64,000 nt of DNA from contig JAHYJC010000003.1 of the NCBI GenBank assembly GCA_019429275.1, positions 1 to 64,000 of the forward strand. The letters are read 5' to 3'. Within the stretch, counting starts at the first letter, position 1, and every line of letters begins with the position of its first letter. Source of the stretch: Lentimicrobium sp. Lineage in GTDB: Bacteria; Bacteroidota; Bacteroidia; Bacteroidales; Lentimicrobiaceae. The translations under genes and the position numbers were made by a program. The notes beneath the pieces are model-generated. The model had not been told where the DNA came from. It saw nothing but the letters and a program-made list of their open reading frames with translations, and made no database searches. Below are positions 53,613 through 63,700 of the stretch, in pieces.

Positions 53613-53980
53613 GCGTCAGGCTTGTCCTGCCAAAGGCATCGGGAGACGCTTGCTGGCCCACATATTTCCTGGCTGATTGTGTGTTGCTTTACTGCCTTCA
53701 CCTCACGACGTTTCCCTAATGTTGTCGGCATTTGCTTCCTGACGTATCCAAATGTTGTTTGCACGCGTCTCCTGACGCGGGCATAACAACCCTGTAACCA
53801 AATATATTCAATTACTTCTTACGCATGTATAACAACAACATAGTCAGCTGTTTGCATTTGCTACCCGTGTCAGGCCTGCTCCGCCCGCGTCGGGAGCCGC
53901 GTGCTGGCTGATTTAGGGAAAACTGCTTTACTGCCCATATTGTTCCACCCTGCCCGCGTCGGGACACGCGTGCTGGCTAT
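53613..53980. repeat. REP palindromes upstream of the RAYT gene
   Basis: At least four REP-like elements are visible: a split one at about 53613-53662 (GCGTCAGG...GGGAGACGC), GCGTC-TCCT-GACGC at 53765-53778, and two degenerate copies at about 53887 and 53957 (GCGTCGGGAGCCGCG and GCGTCGGGACACGCG, each followed by TGCTGGC). Together with those downstream they bracket the RAYT. The 53534-54077 interval holds no other gene. Confidence 0.75.
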
Positions 53981-54077
53981 TTTGGGATATGCGTCAGGCT
54001 TGCCCTCCCGCCCTGGCGGGGGTGGAGATGCGTGCTGGTTGATTTCGGTGTAGGCATAACGGGAAGTTGCCCGAAAC

Positions 54078-55160
54078 TCAAAACCACTTCCTTGATTTCA
54101 TATACAGAAACATTCCTACTGCAATACCCAGCATTCCTAGCAGAGCCAGAGGGTAGCCCCAGAGGTATTCCAATTCAGGCATATATTTGAAATTCATGCC
54201 ATACACTCCGGCCAGAAAGGTAAGGGGAATAAAGATTGAACCAATGACTGTCAGGGTTTTCATCACTGCATTCAGCCGGTTTGAAATGGTTGAAGCGTAA
54301 AGTTCCATCAGCCCGGTTATGGTATCGCGGAAACTTTCGAGGTTTTGAACAATGTTTTGCAAGTGGTCATAAAGGTCGTTGATGTATTTTATGGTTTTCT
54401 TGTCGATCAGCTTCGACTCATTCTTTTGGAGTTTCCTGAGTTCATCCCTGAGCGGATAAATGTGTTTGCGGAGCAGAATCAGCTGTTTTTTCAAATGCAT
54501 CATCTGAACCGGAGTTATCCGGTCGGTGTCGCGCAGCAGTTCCATTTCCATGTTTTCAATCTGATCTTCAATATTTTCAAGAATAACAAAATAGTTATCC
54601 ACCACCTTATCAATCAGCAGATAAGCCAGAAAGTCCATGCTTTTTTCTCGGGCCTTACTTAAGCCGTTCAATAAGCGTTCGCGCAGCAGATTAAAAACAT
54701 CTCCGTCGCGCTCCTGGAAAGAGAGCAGATAATTTGCTCCAATGATGATGCTTATCTGCTCTGCTTCAATGGCCGAAGTTTTACTGTTCCATTGCAGCAT
54801 TTTCAGGCATATATGAAGCACATCTCCGTAGTTCTCGATCTTGGGAACTGAATCGGTGTTCAGCACATCTTCAAGCAGCAGTGGATGAAGGGTGTGATGT
54901 TCGCCAAGCTGACTGATGATTTTGGTGTCAGAAAGTCCGGTTATATTTACCCAATTGTTGTGGCTTTTGTCAAATTTTGCAATGATTTTTTTCAGGTCAT
55001 CGGTTTCAGTTCTTTCAATGGTGTCGGTGTTGTAACTGAACAGGTCGAAATTTGTTTTCTGTTCGATATTTCCGGTGTAAACCAGCGTGCCGGGTGGGAG
55101 TCCGGCTTTCTTCCTGTAGTTGCGTATGCGACCTGTCCTTGATGGAGTGCTATTTTTCAC
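54078..55160 (-). CDS. corA: CorA-type magnesium/cobalt transporter
   Basis: A 360-residue protein if the GTG at 55160 is the start (sequence (V)KNSTPSRTGR, then KKAGLPPGTLVYTG). That start gives the usual CorA N-terminus and overlaps the mscS stop by 11 bp; an ATG at 55223 would lie 73 bp inside mscS. The large cytoplasmic domain contains coiled-coil stretches (ENIEDQIENMEMELL). The C-terminus carries two helices with the pore motif YGMNF near residue 326. It mediates Mg2+ influx. It pairs with mscS as an ion/osmotic homeostasis unit. Confidence 0.92.
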   Translation of the reverse strand: MKNSTPSRTGRIRNYRKKAGLPPGTLVYTGNIEQKTNFDLFSYNTDTIERTETDDLKKIIAKFDKSHNNWVNITGLSDTKIISQLGEHHTLHPLLLEDVLNTDSVPKIENYGDVLHICLKMLQWNSKTSAIEAEQISIIIGANYLLSFQERDGDVFNLLRERLLNGLSKAREKSMDFLAYLLIDKVVDNYFVILENIEDQIENMEMELLRDTDRITPVQMMHLKKQLILLRKHIYPLRDELRKLQKNESKLIDKKTIKYINDLYDHLQNIVQNLESFRDTITGLMELYASTISNRLNAVMKTLTVIGSIFIPLTFLAGVYGMNFKYMPELEYLWGYPLALLGMLGIAVGMFLYMKSRKWF

Positions 55161-56040
55161 GAGGTAACGGTGTCTTAAAAACAAGGGTTCTGTGTGGATA
55201 GGGAATCTCAATGCCTTCAGCATTAAAGTGCTTTTTCAGGGTTTCAAAAAGGTCGCATTTCATAACGAATCCCTCTCCCGAATTTTTCGCCCAGGCATAG
55301 GCCCTCAGATTGATGGCTGAATCGCCGTAGCCCAACACCCTTACAATTACCTTTGGAACTCTCATTTCGATGTCTTTGGGGCTGCGGTTATCAATACAAT
55401 TGGGATGATTTTCAGCCTCTTCGCGAAGAATAGAAATCGCTTTACTAAGGTCAGAATCATAACTGATTCCAAATTCTATAAACGAGCAAACCCGCTCATC
55501 ATCTATGGTTGAATTGATGATGGTTTGGTTGCTTATAACTGAATTGGGAATGATAATGCGTCGGTTCTCAAAATTATTGATTATGGTATGCCTGAGGGTA
55601 ATATCCAGGACAGTTCCATGGTGCAACTCGCCGATTTTGATGTTGTCGCCAACCCTGAAAGGTTTGAAGATTACAATAAATATTCCGCTGATGATGTTGG
55701 AGAATGCCTCCTGGGAAGCAAAGCCCAGAACTGCTGTAAAAATACCGGCACCGGCAAACAGGGTAATTCCGATGGTGCGCAGCTCGGGAATGGTGTAAAA
55801 AATCAGGGTCAATGCCAGCATAAAGATGACAAAACTGACCGTATTCCTCAGAAATTTATACCGCGTTGGATCTACTTTAAGCACAGAACTGGATCGCTCA
55901 AAATATACTTTCAGCAATTTTCTCACGATACGCGATAAAATAATGGCAACAATTAAAATTACAGTTGCTGCAATCAGGTATTGAAGCCATCTGCTGTTGA
56001 ATACTGTAAGTGATGAAAAATCAAAGGCAAGAACTGGCAT
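55150..56040 (-). CDS. MscS-family mechanosensitive channel
   Basis: A 296-residue membrane protein. Three N-terminal membrane helices lead to the pore helix ITLFAGAGIFTAVLGFASQE near 93-112, which carries the alanine/glycine-rich packing of MscS TM3. The beta domain follows (IISGIFIVIFKPFRVGDNIKIG near 117-138) with the cytoplasmic cage after it. It relieves osmotic downshock. It overlaps corA by 11 bp (with the GTG start of corA). Confidence 0.92.
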   Translation of the reverse strand: MPVLAFDFSSLTVFNSRWLQYLIAATVILIVAIILSRIVRKLLKVYFERSSSVLKVDPTRYKFLRNTVSFVIFMLALTLIFYTIPELRTIGITLFAGAGIFTAVLGFASQEAFSNIISGIFIVIFKPFRVGDNIKIGELHHGTVLDITLRHTIINNFENRRIIIPNSVISNQTIINSTIDDERVCSFIEFGISYDSDLSKAISILREEAENHPNCIDNRSPKDIEMRVPKVIVRVLGYGDSAINLRAYAWAKNSGEGFVMKCDLFETLKKHFNAEGIEIPYPHRTLVFKTPLPREK

Positions 56041-56075
56041 ACACTGTTTTTCTTACAAAGATAAGTATTTGGCTG

Positions 56076-57340
56076 AAATGTGCCAACAGAGTGGCAGATG
56101 GAAGGCGTGTGGGTGCTAAGGTACTGGAACTGCATTCTGGCTAAACAACAGTTCCACCTCTTCTCCCTGAATCAGCTCCCCCGCGTCTCCCGACGCGGGT
56201 ATAACAACCGGTTTTTAGCCTGATATTTTATTTATTAACAAAAAGTTTTACATCCCGCGTCAGGAGACGCGGGGGAGCACATTTCGGGTAAGCGTCTGGA
56301 TTCCAAAACTGTTTCCCCGCTTCTTCCTAAATCAGTTTCCCCGCATCTTCTGACGTGGGTATGACAACCAGTTTTAGTTCGATTTTAATAACAAAAAGTT
56401 TTACATTCCGCGTCGGGAGACGCGGGGGAACACATTTCGGGTAAGCGTCTGGATCCCAAAACTGTTCCCCCTCTTCTTCCTAAATCAGTTGCCCCGCATC
56501 TTCTGACGTGGGTATGACAACCAGTTTTAGTTCGATTTTAATAACAAAAAGTTTTATATCCCGCGTCGGGAGACGCGGGGGAACACATTTCGGGTAAGCG
56601 TCTGGATCCCAAAACTGTTTCCCCGCTTCTTCCTAAATCAGTTGCCCCGCATCTTCTGACGTGGGTATGACAACCAGTTTTAGTTCGATTTTATTAACAA
56701 AAAGTTTTACATCCCGCGTCAGGAGACGCGGGGGAACACATTTCGGGTAAGCGTCTGGATTCCAAAACTGTTTCCCCGCTAATCCCTAATTCAGCTTCCC
56801 CGCGTCTCCTGGCGCAGGTATAACTGCCGATTTATATTCTGATATTTTTTATTTATTAACAAAAAGTTTTACATCCCGCGTCGGGAGACGCGGGGGAGCA
56901 CATTTCGGGTAAGCGTCTGGATCCCAAAACTGTTTCCCCGCTTATCCCTAATTCAGCTTCCCCGCGTCTCCTGGCGCAGGTATAACTGCCGATTTATATT
57001 CTGATATTTTTTATTTATTAACAAAAAGTTTTACATCCCGCGTCAGGAGACGCGGGGGAGCACATTTCGGAAATGTGCCAACAGAGTGGCAGATGGGTGG
57101 CGTGTGGGTGCTAAGATTCTGGAACTGTATTCTGGCTAATCAACAGTTCCCCCTCTTCTCCCTAAATCAGTTGCCCCGCATCTTCTGACGTGGGTATGAC
57201 AACCAGTTTTAGTTCGATTTTATTAACAAAAAGTTTTACATCCCGCGTCAGGAGACGCGGGGGAGCACATTTCGGAAATGTGCCAACAGAGTGGCAGATG
57301 GATGGCGTGTGGGTGCTAAGGCCCTGGAGCTGCATTCAGG
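56076..57340. repeat. REP/BIME array, seven copies of a 153-162-bp unit
   Basis: The palindrome CCCGCGTC-RGGA-GACGCGGG occurs at about 56254, 56407, 56560, 56713, 56875, 57037 and 57242. Spacing is exactly 153 bp for the first four, 162 for the next two and 205 for the last. Each unit also holds an inverse, more degenerate partner (such as CCCGCATC-TTCT-GACGTGGG) and AACAAAAAGTTTTACAT, so units are BIME-like. A direct repeat AAATGTGCCAACAGAGTGG precedes the array (56076) and recurs at 57071 and 57276. The core GCGTCRGGAGACGC equals the REP elements flanking the RAYT 3 kb away. No gene is seen in 56041-57385. Confidence 0.93.
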
Positions 57341-57385
57341 CTAAACCTTCTTTAATTTCCATTTCCCCCTGCTGGACACATAGAT

Positions 57386-58043
57386 TCACAATAGCGTAAG
57401 TGTGCTTTCTACCATTACTATTGCATAGTAAACACCTTCCACTTCATAACCCATTTTTAATGCCAGAAACCACCCCAGTGGGATTTCGATCAGCCAGAAG
57501 GAGATGAAATTCAGCAGGGTAGGCGTGTAGGTGTCGCCGGCGCCATTGAGGGATTGAGTCATCACCATTCCCATCGCATAGAACAGAAAACCGGCACTCA
57601 CAATCTGAAGACTAGTTATTCCATAATGCAATACTTCTGAATCTGAAATAAATAGCCTGAGCTGCTGCACGCGAAGCAGCTTCGGGGTTTTTCTCTCCTA
57701 CCCGGCATGAAACCATGGCAGTGGTTCCAGCGCTGAATCCAACGGCAAGGGCATACATCAGTGTCATCAATGATTCGGTAAGCCTTACAGCAGCAACTGC
57801 ATCGGAGCCCTGACGCGAAACAAAGAATATATCGGCAATGGCAAATACCGATTCCATCACCATTCCAAGAACCATAGGAACAGCAAGCAGAAAGATGGCT
57901 TCACCCAGTCTCGTGCTGGTAAAGTCCTGATCGCTTCCTGCCAGTGATTCCCTGATCAGATGGCGGTATTCATTAAGTTTTAGCTTTAAGTGCTTTTTAG
58001 TATATTCTTTTCGGAACATAAGCAAAAATAAATGTTTAAGCAT
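57386..58043 (-). pseudogene. Internally deleted, frameshifted MATE efflux transporter
   Basis: The 5' part (58043 to about 57650) encodes a normal MATE start: [20 protein letters not shown] near 47-66, [20 protein letters not shown] near 70-89, and then [11 protein letters not shown]. After that the next frame continues directly as [20 protein letters not shown] and GAGDTYTPTLLNFISFW, which belongs roughly 220-230 residues further on in MATE proteins. The middle of the gene is therefore deleted with a frame change at about 57650. The C-terminus is also cut short, ending VMVESTLTLL at 57386 next to the REP array. Confidence 0.85.
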
Positions 58044-58065
58044 TGTATTATGATTTATCAGTAAA

Positions 58066-58096
58066 CAAAAAGCCCGGCCTTTTATGGAGACCGGGC
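58066..58096 (-). terminator. Rho-independent terminator, minus strand
   Basis: GCCCGG and CCGGGC arms around CCTTTTATGGAGA (58072-58096); on the minus strand the stem is followed by TTTTTGTTT. It lies just upstream of the MATE pseudogene and would stop transcription arriving from the region of the SusC operon. Confidence 0.7.
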
Positions 58097-58351
58097 GAAA
58101 TATATTTACAATTTCTTGTCTTGACCCGAGGGGAATCGGAATATTTAATCTCTAGTCTTTTCCGAAAAATTAAATAATTCATTACCATATTTTTACAACG
58201 TAAGTCATTATCTTAATTGAATTATACTGACATTATTTTTAATCTAGCCATTAGACGATAAGATAACTGAAAGTGCCTGGGTTCAAAGAGTATGTTTTCG
58301 GAAGTTTATAGATTAGCACTCGTCAATAAAATGCTGCGATTGGTAAAAAAA

Positions 58352-58386
58352 TTACCCCAAAAAGGCATTATAGCTTTTTGGGGTAA
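58352..58386. terminator. Terminator of the SusC/SusD operon
   Basis: TTACCCCAAAAAGGC and GCTTTTTGGGGTAA form a nearly perfect inverted repeat around ATTATA. Both strands offer A/T-rich flanks. It is 66 bp past the stop of the 58452-59258 gene. Between this and the second terminator (58097-58351) nothing else is seen. Confidence 0.75.
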
Positions 58387-58451
58387 TTTATAGAATTATC
58401 AACCTTAATTGTTAATGTTGATATTTAGAAGTTAGTGCAAACAATCCATTT

Positions 58452-59258
58452 CTATTGCTTTGTGAAAGTAAAAGCAAATGAACCGAAAGAACCCTGATCA
58501 ACAGTAATGTTGAACAGCATTTCATACGATCCGTCGCAGGTACTGAGTAACCCATCTCCAGCGTAGGCAATGTTTGTATATCCAAATGCGCTTGAAGCAA
58601 GCACAGTTTTTTCAGCAACAACTGAAAAATCTAATGGATTTACAACCATTTTTAACGGACCCTGATCTTCTGTAAGGCCGTCTAATGCTGCCAAACCGGC
58701 AACATAAACGATGTACTCGTCCTGAGGATCAACGGTAAGTGTAACAGTTCCGTCTACTGCCCAGTCAGCACTTACAGCGCGATATGAGCCAGTTACAAGA
58801 TCAGGATCATAAGCACAAACTACCGCTGCATTAAAGGATGCACTCGATCTGTAGGTTTTGTCACCCTGAATGGTAAGGACTTCAAAATTGAAGGCATCAC
58901 CGGCGCCAATGTCCTCAAGTTTCATACCTAGAGCTGAGGCAGCTTCTTTCATGAAAACCTTGATGTTTTGTGGAAAATCTGTCAGTGACAGAACTTCCAC
59001 TCTTTGTTTGTTGCCATTTAACGAGACAATCAACTTAACTTCCTTAACGGATGCCCGGTCAGCAGCATTAATATCCAGATCAAACTGAATGAAAGTGTTT
59101 GATGGATCATTCACATCAAAAACTGCCGGGTTTAAGTTTGTAATTGAAGGTACAACGCCCTCACTTCTGAGTCCAGCCGGATCCTCAACCTCTGTTTCGC
59201 AGGCTGTAAAGGCAAGGACCATCGCTACCAGAAATGTTATTAATTTAGTTGTTTTCAT
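58452..59258 (-). CDS. Lipoprotein of the SusCD operon, unknown family
   Basis: A 268-residue lipoprotein with lipobox FTAC (cysteine ~20) followed by ETEVEDPAGL. The first half is an Ig-like beta domain (SITNLNPAVFDVNDPSNTFI near 39-58) and the second resembles a small beta-sandwich containing GSYRAVSADWAVDGTVTLT. It sits 27 bp after susD. Lipoproteins in this position (SusE/F-like) help capture glycans or peptides at the surface; a specific ligand cannot be given. Confidence 0.7.
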   Translation of the reverse strand: MKTTKLITFLVAMVLAFTACETEVEDPAGLRSEGVVPSITNLNPAVFDVNDPSNTFIQFDLDINAADRASVKEVKLIVSLNGNKQRVEVLSLTDFPQNIKVFMKEAASALGMKLEDIGAGDAFNFEVLTIQGDKTYRSSASFNAAVVCAYDPDLVTGSYRAVSADWAVDGTVTLTVDPQDEYIVYVAGLAALDGLTEDQGPLKMVVNPLDFSVVAEKTVLASSAFGYTNIAYAGDGLLSTCDGSYEMLFNITVDQGSFGSFAFTFTKQ

Positions 59259-59285
59259 ATTCTAGTTTTTTAAATTATTAAAACG

Positions 59286-60731
59286 TTAGCGTGTGCCGCC
59301 GGCCCACCATACTTTTTCTGAAAAGACATAGGTTCCGTCACCGTATGCGTCACGAACATTTGCATTCGTTGTAACATCACTGGCTCCGTAAGTGAAACGT
59401 TGAGGGAAATTGTTATTACTGTTAAATGGATTGGCAAGCTCAATCACATTGTTACCCATTGCCACAAGACGACGATAATCGTTATAGGCTTCAACTGCTT
59501 CTTCTTCAAAAAATGCAATATACTTTTGGTTCATTACTTCCTCAAGCGGCTTGGCATTAAATTTTGGAAGAACCTGGTCATTGAAGTACGTTTCTGCTGC
59601 AGCCGAAGATAAACCAATATTTACCTTTTGAAAAGCAGCTGAAATTGCATTACTCAGAGCGGTCTTGGCTGCATCAAGGTCATTCGACCTGACATATGCC
59701 TCAGCTTTAAGAAATTCAATTTCATGATAGCTCAGTAAGAAAGTCGGAGCAGTTGGTGTAGAAATGGCTGAAATGGCGTAGCGACCCTGAACCTGTGATG
59801 GAGTGCCGTTAGGTGCGAATTCAAATTCTCCTGCAGCAGGATGTGTTTTCCAAAAAATGGTATCCCGTGGATCGTTTCTTTCAGAAAGTTTGTCAGCTAA
59901 ACTCTGGCTGGCTCCGAAGTAGTCACGATCGGTGAAAAAGCGATAGAACGGACTGTAAGTGGTTGCAGCATTGTAAGTATATTTACATTCATCAGCAGCG
60001 GAAGCGAAAGATTGATTTGCCAGGGCTATAACATCAGCATAAGCAGGTGTTCTATGTGATAAACGCATAGTATAACGTGCTTTTAAACCGTAGGCAAATT
60101 TTAACCATTTTTGAGCATTTCCGGCATAAATGAAATCCTGGGCGCCCAATGAAGGGAAAAGGGTTGTTTTTTGCAGGTTCTCAATGGATGCATCAAGCAA
60201 CTGAAAAATTTCGGTATAAAGTTCTTCCTGCTTGTCAAGTTTAGGAGTAAAAATTACTCCGGGTTGCAGAGCTTCTGTCCAGGGAACATCACCCATCAAG
60301 TCAGTCAGTATTGCAAGGGTGTAAGCATTCATCGCCTGAGCAATACCTAGTGTATGGTAATTACCATCTTCAGATCCGCCTTCTGAACATTTATTAATGA
60401 TCAGTTTGATATCAGAAAGATTCCTGTAGATTGAATTCCATGAATTATTGTAGGTTGTGGAACTTACCGGTTCCCCTGTCCTGATTTCAGCGTTATAGCT
60501 TTGATTCCAGACTCCAACATTGTGCTCAATGTATACCGATGAATAAAAAGCAAGATCACTTCCTGTGATAGTGAATGCAGTTCTTGTAAGAACATCAGAA
60601 ATGATCAGATTTGATGCAACATCGGTAGGGTCATTCACATTTTTGTTAATATCATCCAAAACATCTTCCGAACACGAAAATGTTATAAGGATTAGTAGCC
60701 CAAGAATTAGGACATTTTGTATTTTTCTCAT
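59286..60731 (-). CDS. SusD/RagB-family nutrient-binding lipoprotein
   Basis: A 481-residue lipoprotein with lipobox ITFSC near residues 16-20. The SusD-like fold is shown by YIEHNVGVWNQSY, the TPR-like helix AQKWLKFAYGLKARYTMRLS near 204-223 and the C-terminal EEVMNQKYIAFFEEEAVEAY. The pattern fits the SusD-like_2 branch. It caps the SusC barrel at the cell surface. It lies 17 bp downstream of susC. Confidence 0.93.
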   Translation of the reverse strand: MRKIQNVLILGLLILITFSCSEDVLDDINKNVNDPTDVASNLIISDVLTRTAFTITGSDLAFYSSVYIEHNVGVWNQSYNAEIRTGEPVSSTTYNNSWNSIYRNLSDIKLIINKCSEGGSEDGNYHTLGIAQAMNAYTLAILTDLMGDVPWTEALQPGVIFTPKLDKQEELYTEIFQLLDASIENLQKTTLFPSLGAQDFIYAGNAQKWLKFAYGLKARYTMRLSHRTPAYADVIALANQSFASAADECKYTYNAATTYSPFYRFFTDRDYFGASQSLADKLSERNDPRDTIFWKTHPAAGEFEFAPNGTPSQVQGRYAISAISTPTAPTFLLSYHEIEFLKAEAYVRSNDLDAAKTALSNAISAAFQKVNIGLSSAAAETYFNDQVLPKFNAKPLEEVMNQKYIAFFEEEAVEAYNDYRRLVAMGNNVIELANPFNSNNNFPQRFTYGASDVTTNANVRDAYGDGTYVFSEKVWWAGGTR

Positions 60732-60748
60732 GATTTTCTTTTTTAAAA

Positions 60749-63700
60749 TTAAAACGTTACATCAATAGTAAATCCAATGGTAGTAGTCTGGGGTAGCGAG
60801 AATCTTTCAAATGAACCGCCCATATTGTTATTACCTTGTGAAGTTTCAGGATCAAGGTTGCGAAGGGCTGTCCAGATAAGGAGATTTCTGGCATACAGAG
60901 AAATACCAGCTGTAGCAGTTTTGTAAATGTTCTTTGGGAGTTGATACCTCATAGAAACTTCACGCACTTTTACAAAGGAGTTGTCATGGATATAATATTC
61001 ATCTACACCTGATAATACATTGGCGTAGAGATATTCAAGTGCTCTTGGATCGCTAGGACCACCTCTTACGATATCATTGGGTGTGCCATCCGGTTTAACG
61101 CCATTATAAATAAATGTAGACTCTCTGTCTTCAGTTACAGCAGACATGCCATAAAGATCAAGCAAGCCATTTGATCCTGAATACATTTCACCGCCTTGTT
61201 TCCACTCGAACACAGCGCTCAGTGAAAGGGCTTTATAACTAAATGATGTTGTTCCATTCAGAATAAAATCAGGTGAAACCTCTCCGATTACACCAGGGTC
61301 TCCAGCTTGTGGAAATCCATGATTCCAGGCCCCCGGGTTGTCAACAACAACAATGTTATCATTATCGTCACGTACAAAAGATGTACCGTAAATAACCGGG
61401 AAAGTATTGCCAATACCTGCACGAACCTGTGGTGTGACAAAACCTCCGAGGAAAATGCTTTCTACACCTGGAGCAAGTTCATTAACCAAATTGGTAAGTT
61501 TGGTATAGTTAAGATTGATATCCCATCTGAAATCCTTTGTCATGACAGGGGTCATATAAAGCATGATTTCATGCGCATCTGTTGATACAGAACCCCCATT
61601 CATTACAAGTCTTGCTGCTCCGGTTGAACCGGCAAGGGGTACTGGGAAGATCTGATCAGTAACATTTTGTTTTGAGAATGTATAGTCAATACCAAGTCTG
61701 TTATTGAAGAATTTTAAATCAATACCAAATTCATAGGATTTGGTATTCTGTGGTTTCAGGTTGGGGTCATAAAGCGTTGTGCTTGGAATGTATGCACTGA
61801 TTCCGCCAATTGGGTATGAAATTGGATTCCCAACCCAGAAGCCACCACCATAACCAGGAGTTACAAAGAAGTTTTCAAGGAAATGACCAGCCTGTCCGAC
61901 TTCTGCGTAAGAAGCCCTGACTTTTGCAAATGAAAGCCAGTCAATGTTTTGCATTGCTTCAAGTTCAGATACTAAGAATGATGCTGAAACTGATGGGTAG
62001 AAGAAAGTTCTGTTGTCTCTTGGCATTGCTGAAACAACATCATTTCTGCCGGTTGCATTCAGGTAAATCATCGACCTCCAACTGAGTGACATGCTGCCAA
62101 ATACACCAAGAGTTCTGAAAGCATACTGTTCTTCATTAGCCGTGACAACACTGGCGTTGCCTATATGATTCCAGCCCGGGAAATTGAAAGCCGAGCCTGA
62201 TTCATAATATTCTTTTGTATTTCGATGGTTAATCTCATTACCTAACAGGAAGTTAAAATCGAAGTCTTCAGTGATTTTCCAGTCAAATGAACCTGTAAGG
62301 AGTGAGTTGAAAACAGAATTTGTCATTCCACCATTTTCAATTACACCTCTTGAGTTTCCTCTGCTGCCATAACCGAAAATATCCTGCAAATGCGTTGTAT
62401 AGGTATCTACACCTGCCTGATAGCGCAAGTTCAAGGTCTTTGTATCGTCAATTTGTGTTTTGTAATTAATGAATGCATTCCCAAAGAAACGGTTGGTATT
62501 TTCATTAAAGGTGTTATTGTCGGGAACCCAGTAAGGGTTATCGAAGCTACCACCACGGTAATAAATCTGACGGGTAGGTTCACCGGGTCGGTGGTAGGGA
62601 ACTCCTTTCAGGTTATAACTTGAAGGAGCTGCAAGAACTCCGGTTAATGAGCCATCGTTTGCACTTGAAAGTTTGTCCATTGCTACCGTTGAGTAATTAG
62701 ATGAAAATCCAGCAGTAAAGTTCTTATTGAGGTTTTTCTCAGCATTTGCCCTGACATTATAACGTGTCATTCCAGTATTTAAAGCAATACCAGTTTGGTC
62801 AGTGTTGCTGAAACCAAGAGAGAAATTACCATCATTATTTGCCTGTGAAATGTTGATGTTGTTGGTCATGGTGTAACCGGTCTGGAAATAATCATCCCAG
62901 TTGTTATACACTTGTGGTGTAACCCATGGATCAAGACCAGCCTGATCAAGCTGTGGTACATAGAATTTGCCTTCCTGCATTCCAAATTGATCGGTAAAAG
63001 CATTTACTGTATTTCCGCCGCGCGTTGGATCATTTGGCAAATCAACTATTTTCGAACCCCATGACATGGATGAAGTAGGAACATATTTGCCACCTGTACC
63101 CTGAGCATAAGTAGTCTGATAATCAGGGGTTCTTGAAACCTGATCGAAACTGCTGGTGTGGCTGAAAGAAACAACAGGCCGGCCTACTTTATTATTTTTC
63201 CCGCTTTTGGTGGTGATAATAATAACACCATTGGAAGCACGAATACCATACAAAGCACCTGCTGCCTGACCTTTTAAAATTTCGATACTCTCAATATCGG
63301 CCGGGTTGATGTCAATGGCACGGTTTGAGACATCTGCGCCTGTAACACTGTTTCCTGTTGAATATGCAGGAGTTGATGCTATAGGCATACCATCGACAAC
63401 ATACAATGGTGTATTATTTCCTGTGAAGGAACGTGCGCCCCTGATTTGAAATTGCGAAGAGGCTCCGGGCATACCGCTTGATGGTTTAATTTCGACACCA
63501 GCAACTTTTCCTTGCAGTGCTCCAAGTAAACTGTTATTTCCTGTTCTTGACAGGTCTTCGGCGGCTACATCCTGTACGGCGTATCCCAAAGATTTTCTCT
63601 CGCGGCTGATACCCAAAGCAGTAACAACAACGCCTTCAATATCCATAATATCCGGATCCAGGACAACGTTAATTACAGTTTGGCCAGCTATGGCGAACTC

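Noticed and set aside
53534-53764. N-terminal extension of the RAYT protein by 77 residues
   Set aside because: The extension reads through REP palindromes and has no family character; the internal ATG at 53533 gives the normal family start.
56076-57340. CRISPR-like appearance of the repeat array
   Set aside because: Unit length is 153-162 bp, the whole unit is repeated rather than a short repeat with unique spacers, and no cas genes are present. Palindromes match the REP class.
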